Source: DASXRU01 sp039933315 (GTDB lineage Bacteria > Acidobacteriota > Blastocatellia > Pyrinomonadales > Pyrinomonadaceae). From it: a DNA stretch of 10,624 nucleotides. The translations under genes were made by a program, and so were the position numbers. Positions 6,215 to 10,624 of the stretch are shown one piece after another. A model generated the notes under the pieces. That model searched no databases. It saw only the letters and a list, made by a program, of their open reading frames with translations, and had not been told where the DNA came from. The stretch's first letter is position 1; each line of letters starts with the position of its first letter. Location of the stretch: positions 1 through 10,624 of the forward strand of contig JBDTOI010000135.1 of the NCBI GenBank assembly GCA_039933315.1. Reading direction: 5' to 3'.

Positions 6215-6308
6215 TGTAGGAGCGGCACTCCGTGGCCGCCCCTCCGGGTCTCATTCAAACTTTCGACACTGACGAAAAGAGGAGTGGCCACGGAGTGCCA
6301 CCCCTACA
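6215..6308. repeat. Palindromic intergenic repeat, family 3
   Basis: Arms 6215-6243 and 6280-6308 are reverse complements at 25 of 29 positions, around a 36-base loop. All four differences are transitions. The core is GGCACTCCGTGGCC. The element sits between the convergent lipoprotein and flippase genes, 57 and 61 bases from their stops. It could therefore serve as a two-way transcript end, but no flanking T-run is present. Confidence 0.85.
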
Positions 6309-6369
6309 AACCAATCGAAGTTGCGGTGACCGTGTAATCTGTGGATCGCGACTTGCTCGCCCTCGGGAA

Positions 6370-7746
6370 TCAGGCAGTTACCAACACTTCGCGCGCACCT
6401 TCCTCGTTGAGGCGCTTCAGGCGCATCCATACCAATACATTAAAGAGTGAACGGACTATCAACACGTCGGCTAGCTGCAAAAGAGCCATGGAAAAGGCAT
6501 TGAGGCCGCCGGCAAGCGCAAGGATAACCACGACACTACTGCTCGTCAGCAGCGCCAGATTGTGCCATTTGAGTAAATCCAAACTCACTGCCAGAGGGCG
6601 GAAGACCAGGTAAACCAACTGAATTCCTACCACGCTTATTAAGACGTAAAACACCGGCAGGGCAGCGGCATACTCCGGTTGAAATAGCCTGAACAGTAAA
6701 ATGCGCGCCAGCAAAAAAGCGCTGATCACTAACAACGTACTTAGAATCGTTGCCGAGGCGACGTACCGGCGCAACAGCCGCCTTAACTGTTCAAACTTTC
6801 GCTTCGCGACGAGTGAAGTTATCTCCGGGATCAGCGCAGTTTGCATGTTGGTGGTTAAGAGAGCGAGCGGAGCAGTGAGTTGTTTGGCCAGTCCATACAG
6901 AGCAACCTGCATGGGCGAGGAAAAGAGGCCCAACAGAAAGAGGTCGCCCGGGTTGAGCCCGATTTTTAGATATCCGGAGAGATTACTATTAAACAGACAC
7001 CGTATCAGCTCTGGCCGCTGCAGCTCTGAAGTTTGCGACACTGAAGAAGTATTACGGTTAACCAGAAGTGGTTTCACCATCCGCAACGCCTGGGCTAATG
7101 GCGGTACATTTTGGACGAAGACGCCAACGGCAAACGCGGCGATGATTACCTTGAGATCGTAGCTGTCGCTAACGGCAAAGTAAGCCACGAGGATCGCCAG
7201 TGTAACCAGGCTTCCCAGTACTTGTGGCACTACGATGGAAGTAAAGCGATTATGAATTCGCAGAATCGGTTCGTAGAATCCGCTAAAGGTCGAGACTAGA
7301 ACAGTGCAACCGTAGATATTGAACAGCGGCGCCAGCCCCAGACCCGGATAAAGACGGTCTGCCAGCCAGGGCGACACGATGAGAACGAGAGCGCAGATGA
7401 TCAATCCGGAAGTCAAACTAATTCCCAGACAGAACCGCAACAGGCGTTTGAGGGAGCGATCGTCGCCGAGTTCTTCGAGTGGCTGAAAGAAGCGAAACAT
7501 CACGTCGTGCACGCGCAACGCCAGAAAAGAGTCGAGAAACAAAAAGAGATTCAGAACGATCAGCACGCGCCCGTAGTCATCTATCTTCAGCAGCCTGGTC
7601 AAAAGCGCGGTTTGCACTAACTTGATCACGAGAGAGAAAGCTGAGCCCAACACACTGATTGACACATTCCACCGGAAGCGGCGCCATATCGAGCTGTCCT
7701 CCGCGCCTATTTTGATCCGGCGTAACGCTTGCTTCACTCTTATCAT
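6370..7746 (-). CDS. Oligosaccharide flippase family protein (Wzx-like)
   Basis: A 458-residue polytopic membrane protein of the MATE/MVF superfamily polysaccharide-export branch. These proteins flip lipid-linked oligosaccharides across the inner membrane for surface-polysaccharide assembly. Typical features are the amphipathic first segment followed by SISVLGSAFSLVIKLVQTAL and LLTRLLKIDDYGRVLIVLNL. About 12-14 hydrophobic helices span the length, with a basic cytoplasmic loop near KRKFEQLRRLLRRYV. Length is within the family range, and the stop (TGA, 6370-6372) is normal. The ATG at 7746 has only a weak upstream AAGA, and a GTG nine bases inside is an alternative start. No glycosyltransferase or polymerase gene is adjacent, so it is not part of a visible polysaccharide cluster here. 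The exact cargo cannot be inferred. It converges with the lipoprotein gene. Confidence 0.88.
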   Translation of the reverse strand: MIRVKQALRRIKIGAEDSSIWRRFRWNVSISVLGSAFSLVIKLVQTALLTRLLKIDDYGRVLIVLNLFLFLDSFLALRVHDVMFRFFQPLEELGDDRSLKRLLRFCLGISLTSGLIICALVLIVSPWLADRLYPGLGLAPLFNIYGCTVLVSTFSGFYEPILRIHNRFTSIVVPQVLGSLVTLAILVAYFAVSDSYDLKVIIAAFAVGVFVQNVPPLAQALRMVKPLLVNRNTSSVSQTSELQRPELIRCLFNSNLSGYLKIGLNPGDLFLLGLFSSPMQVALYGLAKQLTAPLALLTTNMQTALIPEITSLVAKRKFEQLRRLLRRYVASATILSTLLVISAFLLARILLFRLFQPEYAAALPVFYVLISVVGIQLVYLVFRPLAVSLDLLKWHNLALLTSSSVVVILALAGGLNAFSMALLQLADVLIVRSLFNVLVWMRLKRLNEEGAREVLVTA

Positions 7747-7790
7747 CGCAATCTTAACGTTCCAAGCTGCTGGTTAGTCACGCAGCGCAG

Positions 7791-7834
7791 TGATTCATCG
7801 CTGATCCGCGGTGCTGAGGTCGCTAAATGAATCA
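7791..7834. promoter_or_regulatory. 8-bp inverted repeat, possible operator
   Basis: TGATTCAT (7791-7798) and ATGAATCA (7827-7834) are perfect reverse complements 28 bases apart. They lie in the divergent spacer between the flippase and nucleotidyltransferase-like genes, 45 bases upstream of the flippase start. The location suits a regulator site, but the spacing is long for a single dimer. Confidence 0.3.
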
Positions 7835-7984
7835 GAACTTTTCTGGACTGAGCTCCGTGAAAAATGATTACATGAGAAACATACCAAATCTACAAAGTAA
7901 GTTCATGTCTCAGAAATTCATCACCCGGATGGGCGCAACCTGGGGCCGCAGGAACGCAATAGCCTAATGACTTTGGGTTAAGCC

Positions 7985-8563
7985 ATGGTGAATGATCCTT
8001 TTGCAGTGGATAAAAAGATCCGCTCCGAGGCGGACGTGCTGCTTTATGACAAGGGCTTGCGCAAGTTGGTCGAAGAGTACGCGCCGGTTCATGTCGTCGG
8101 AAGCCATACGCTGAACCTTATGTGCTGGCGCGATCTCGATCTGGCTATGGATGCTCCTGCTATCACCGTTTCCGAGTTCTTCGAGCTCGGCAAACGAATT
8201 ACTGCCCTGCTCGCGCCGCGGAAGATGTTCTTCACAAACAACCGTGATCATAGCGGCGGTAATGATCCGCGGGGTCTTTACTGGGGTATTCGCATGGGCG
8301 ACGTCAGGCGTGGGGCGTGGAAGATAGACCTCTGGGCATTCGACACGGAACAATGCCTGGAAAAGGTTCGTGAATGCGAAGCCCTGCGGAGCAGGTTGAA
8401 CGAAGAGAATCGCCTAAAGATCCTTCACCTCAAATCTCAACTCTGGCATAAGCCGCAGTATCGGGACACCATAACCAGTCAAGACATATACGATGCTGTG
8501 TTGGATCGCGGTGTTAATACGCTCGACGGATTTTTCGAGTACGTCCAAAAGAAAAGGCCGTAG
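7985..8563 (+). CDS. Nucleotidyltransferase-fold protein
   Basis: A 192-residue soluble protein. It carries the signature of the nucleotidyltransferase superfamily. VVGSHTLNL supplies the Gly39-Ser40 motif, WRDLDLAMD supplies the paired acidic residues Asp50 and Asp52, and the strand WKIDLWAFD supplies a third candidate metal ligand at Asp115. That spacing (GS, nine residues, DxD, then a later Asp) matches the active-site pattern of the fold. Substrate is unknown. Members include antibiotic nucleotidyltransferases, RNA- or protein-modifying enzymes and toxin-antitoxin components. No HEPN-like partner gene is adjacent, so a two-gene toxin-antitoxin pair is not supported. The C-terminal region is helical and includes LKSQLWHKPQYRDTI. 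ATG 7985 has a weak ribosome-binding site. The gene is flanked by spacers of about 240 and 310 bases and appears to stand alone. Confidence 0.7.
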   Translation: MVNDPFAVDKKIRSEADVLLYDKGLRKLVEEYAPVHVVGSHTLNLMCWRDLDLAMDAPAITVSEFFELGKRITALLAPRKMFFTNNRDHSGGNDPRGLYWGIRMGDVRRGAWKIDLWAFDTEQCLEKVRECEALRSRLNEENRLKILHLKSQLWHKPQYRDTITSQDIYDAVLDRGVNTLDGFFEYVQKKRP

Positions 8564-8600
8564 TTAAGAAAGCTGCTACCGCAAGTTGAAGGGTCTCGGC

Positions 8601-8741
8601 CTTGCACCGAAATTCCTGTTTCGTGTTTTTTCGTTTAGTTAGTGTGATTTCGTGGATCGTGTGCCTGGGATTCGGAGCCATACGATCCACGAATCACACT
8701 AACTACACGAACGAACACGAAATAGGAGTCTTTGTGCGAAG
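8601..8741. repeat. Palindromic repeat family 1, copy C (full)
   Basis: The longest copy. Arms 8615-8660 and 8682-8726 are complementary at about 41 of 46 aligned positions, around a 21-base loop. Weaker pairing extends outward to CTTGCAC at the left end and GTGCGAAG at the right end. The loop and inner stem match copy A closely. It fills nearly half of the gene-free stretch 8564-8871. The rest of that stretch holds only the short dyad at 8821-8841. Confidence 0.92.
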
Positions 8742-8820
8742 CTGTTCCGAGCGTTCACGGAAGACTTCCAGCCGCGTAATTCTACGTTAGCTGCCGCGCG
8801 AGTTATCCGGAAAGTCGAAG

Positions 8821-8841
8821 GTTCTCACAAAATCTGAGAAC
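8821..8841. promoter_or_regulatory. Perfect 7-bp dyad upstream of the membrane propeller gene
   Basis: GTTCTCA (8821-8827) and TGAGAAC (8835-8841) are exact reverse complements with a 7-base spacer, a typical size for a dimeric regulator site. It lies 30 bases before the ATG at 8872. An RNA hairpin in the leader is equally possible. Confidence 0.4.
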
Positions 8842-8871
8842 TAACGCTCCGTGGGAAGCGTACAACATCCC

Positions 8872-10624
8872 ATGACCCCCCCCCAGACTGATCAACCGAT
8901 CCCCGACGTAGATAAACCTCATCCACAAAAAACGCTTCGACTCTGGCCCGGCGTTGCCGCCGTTGTGCTGCAATGGCTGTTCTGGCTAGTCGTCCCCGTG
9001 GTCGCTAAGGACGCTACCATGCTGGCCATTCTTGGCGCAGTCGCATGCGGCTTGGTGGTGCTCTTGTGGTGGCTGTTCTTCAGCCGCGCGCCCTGGGCCG
9101 AACGCGTAGGCGCAATCGTCTTGATGGTCGTTGCGGCCATCTTGACGAAGCGGTTAGTTCACCCATCAATTGCCGGCGGCGCTATGGGAGCATTGATGTT
9201 CCTTTATGCCATCCCCGCGATGAGTCTGGCCCTTGTCGCCTCGCTGGTTGTCGCTCGCCGCTTCTCCAGTGGACTGCGGCGCGCGTCGATCGTCGCCGGT
9301 ATCTTGATCGCGTGCGGAGTGTTGATGATGCTGCGCACTGGGGGCATCAGCGGCGAGGGCGAGTCGGATCTCCACTGGCGTTGGACCAGGACTCCGGAGG
9401 AACGACTCCTGGCCCAGGCCGGCGACGAACCGACAACTCCTGCGGCGGTGGAGACGTACGCAGGAACGAAAACAGACTCAAGCTGGCCTGGCTTTCGCGG
9501 GCCCAATCGTGACGGAATCAGTCATGGCGTACGCATCGAGACCGACTGGTCCGGCAAGCCGCCGGTAGAGATGTGGCGCCGCCCCATCGGGCCAGGGTGG
9601 TCGTCCTTTGCAGTCCGCGACAACCTTGTCTACACCCAGGAACAGCGCGGCGAGAATGAGGTAGTCTCCTGCTACAACCTCACCACAGGCAAACCGGTGT
9701 GGGTACACCGCGACGCAGCCAGGTTCTGGGAGTCAAACGGCGGCGCCGGTCCGCGTGGGACGCCGACGCTAAGCGGCGACCGCGTCTACACTCTTGGGGC
9801 CACAGGGATCTTGAACGCGCTCGACGCACGCAATGGCTCTGTCGTGTGGTCGCGCAATGCCGCCTCCGATACCAAGACGAAGGTGCCGATCTGGGGCTTT
9901 GCGAGTTCCCCGCTCGTGGTTGGAGACGTAGTCATCACCGCCACAGCCGGCGCGCTTGCTGCCTACGACATAAACAACGGCAATCCACGGTGGTCCGTTC
10001 CGAGCGCGCGCGGCGGCTACAGTTCGCCACATCTTTCTAACATCGACGGCGTGGCGCAGATCCTGCTGCTGAACGGAGAAGGCGTGACCAGCGTCGCCCC
10101 GGCCGATGGCAAGCTGCTCTGGAAGCACGGGTGGGAGGGCGACAGCATCGTGCAGCCCGCCATCGCCGCCGACGGCGACATCCTGATCGGCAGCGGCTCC
10201 GGACTTGGCTCCGAAATCGGCCTGCGCCGCATCAAGGTCACCCACGCAAACGGAGGATGGACTGCTGCCGAGCGCTGGACATCGATCGGGCTTAAGCCAT
10301 ACTTCAGCGATACCGTCCTGCACAAGGAACTTGCTTTTGGCTTCGACGGCAGCAGCCTCGCGTGCATCGATCTAAAGGACGGCGCGCGCAAGTGGAAGGG
10401 TGGACGCTACGGTCACGGCCAGATCCTATTGATACCCGATCAGGACTTGCTGCTGGTGTTGTCCGAACAGGGCGAGCTGGCGCTGGTCAAGGCGACCGCC
10501 GACCAGTTCACCGAGCTGGGGCGCTTCAAGGCGGTCGAGGGCAAGACCTGGAACCACCCTGTACTGGTCGGCGACATCGTGCTGGTGCGCAACGACCAGG
10601 AGATGGTGGCCTTCCGGCTGTCCC
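8872..10624 (+). CDS. Membrane-anchored PQQ-like beta-propeller protein (3' end beyond window)
   Basis: The open frame runs from ATG 8872 to the right edge without a stop: 584 whole codons, probably close to complete because the last blade is finishing. The N-terminal part is a membrane domain with about five hydrophobic helices, near residues 25-44, 50-70, 78-92, 104-127 and 137-154. A linker with HWRWTRTPEERLLAQ (residues 168-182) follows. Then SWPGFRGP (about 204-211) opens a beta-propeller with blade motifs TTGKPVW, DARNGSVVW, NNGNPRW, ADGKLLW and KDGARKW. A basic N-terminus before helix 1 predicts an inside N-terminus. Five helices would then place the propeller in the periplasm. The substrate is unknown, and PQQ need not be bound. 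The ribosome-binding site is weak. A run of nine C lies at codons 2-5 (see findings). It shares the WPxFRGP entry motif with the protein at 112-1527. Confidence 0.88.
   Translation, partial: MTPPQTDQPIPDVDKPHPQKTLRLWPGVAAVVLQWLFWLVVPVVAKDATMLAILGAVACGLVVLLWWLFFSRAPWAERVGAIVLMVVAAILTKRLVHPSIAGGAMGALMFLYAIPAMSLALVASLVVARRFSSGLRRASIVAGILIACGVLMMLRTGGISGEGESDLHWRWTRTPEERLLAQAGDEPTTPAAVETYAGTKTDSSWPGFRGPNRDGISHGVRIETDWSGKPPVEMWRRPIGPGWSSFAVRDNLVYTQEQRGENEVVSCYNLTTGKPVWVHRDAARFWESNGGAGPRGTPTLSGDRVYTLGATGILNALDARNGSVVWSRNAASDTKTKVPIWGFASSPLVVGDVVITATAGALAAYDINNGNPRWSVPSARGGYSSPHLSNIDGVAQILLLNGEGVTSVAPADGKLLWKHGWEGDSIVQPAIAADGDILIGSGSGLGSEIGLRRIKVTHANGGWTAAERWTSIGLKPYFSDTVLHKELAFGFDGSSLACIDLKDGARKWKGGRYGHGQILLIPDQDLLLVLSEQGELALVKATADQFTELGRFKAVEGKTWNHPVLVGDIVLVRNDQEMVAFRLS
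8876..8884. repeat. C9 homopolymer inside the start of a CDS
   Basis: Nine consecutive C follow ATG-A of the membrane propeller gene. Gain or loss of one C brings an early stop into frame: with eight C, TGA follows within six codons, and with ten C, TAG follows soon after. The tract could be a slippage hot spot, or a place where sequencing errors are likely. Confidence 0.7.

Noticed and set aside
7872..7967. 31-codon basic ORF before the nucleotidyltransferase-like gene
   Set aside because: No ribosome-binding site and no recognisable motif. An ORF of this length is expected by chance.
8602..8790. 62-codon plus-strand ORF
   Set aside because: Almost entirely a translation of repeat copy C, with no ribosome-binding site.

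Overview
The window is about 10.6 kb of bacterial chromosome. Coding density is moderate, GC is moderate to high, and Shine-Dalgarno sites are present at many but not all starts. The protein mix points to a soil-type environmental bacterium, and I favour Acidobacteriota (Blastocatellia-like). That mix is two PQQ-like beta-propeller proteins that open with a WPxFRGP motif, a CxxC/CxxC zinc-ribbon fragment, an FRG-domain protein, and many single-gene units with repeat-rich spacers. The lineage is an inference from protein style, not a demonstrated assignment.

Layout. (1) 112-1527: a secreted beta-propeller protein. (2) 1618-2188: a 99-residue hypothetical protein and a 33-residue zinc-ribbon ORF that looks like the stub of a longer gene. 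(3) 2188-5084: an accessory-looking block with an FRG-domain protein, a RibD/DHFR-like reductase and a MOSC-domain protein. Its two ends carry inverted copies of one repeat (32 of 34 bases identical). (4) 5160-6157: a hypothetical protein of 103 residues and a small lipoprotein with a plausible promoter and a leader hairpin. (5) 6370-7746, minus strand: a Wzx-like flippase, convergent with the lipoprotein gene. (6) 7985-8563: a protein with nucleotidyltransferase-fold motifs. (7) 8872 to the right edge: a five-helix membrane domain fused to a PQQ-like beta-propeller, cut by the window end and starting just before a run of nine C.

The genes do not form an obvious pathway or operon. Nearly all have their own spacer and translation start, and I see no coherent new multi-gene system. 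The notable structure is between the genes. There are three different palindromic intergenic repeat types. One is present as two full hairpins of about 130-140 bp and two half copies. There are also short sequences resembling halves of integron attC sites around the reductase gene. Together these suggest a stretch assembled and reshuffled by small non-autonomous elements whose mobilising enzyme is not in this window.

No tRNA, rRNA, CRISPR array, transposase or integrase gene was seen. The two gene-free stretches longer than 300 bases (4895-5252 and 8564-8871) are largely occupied by the palindromic repeat family.
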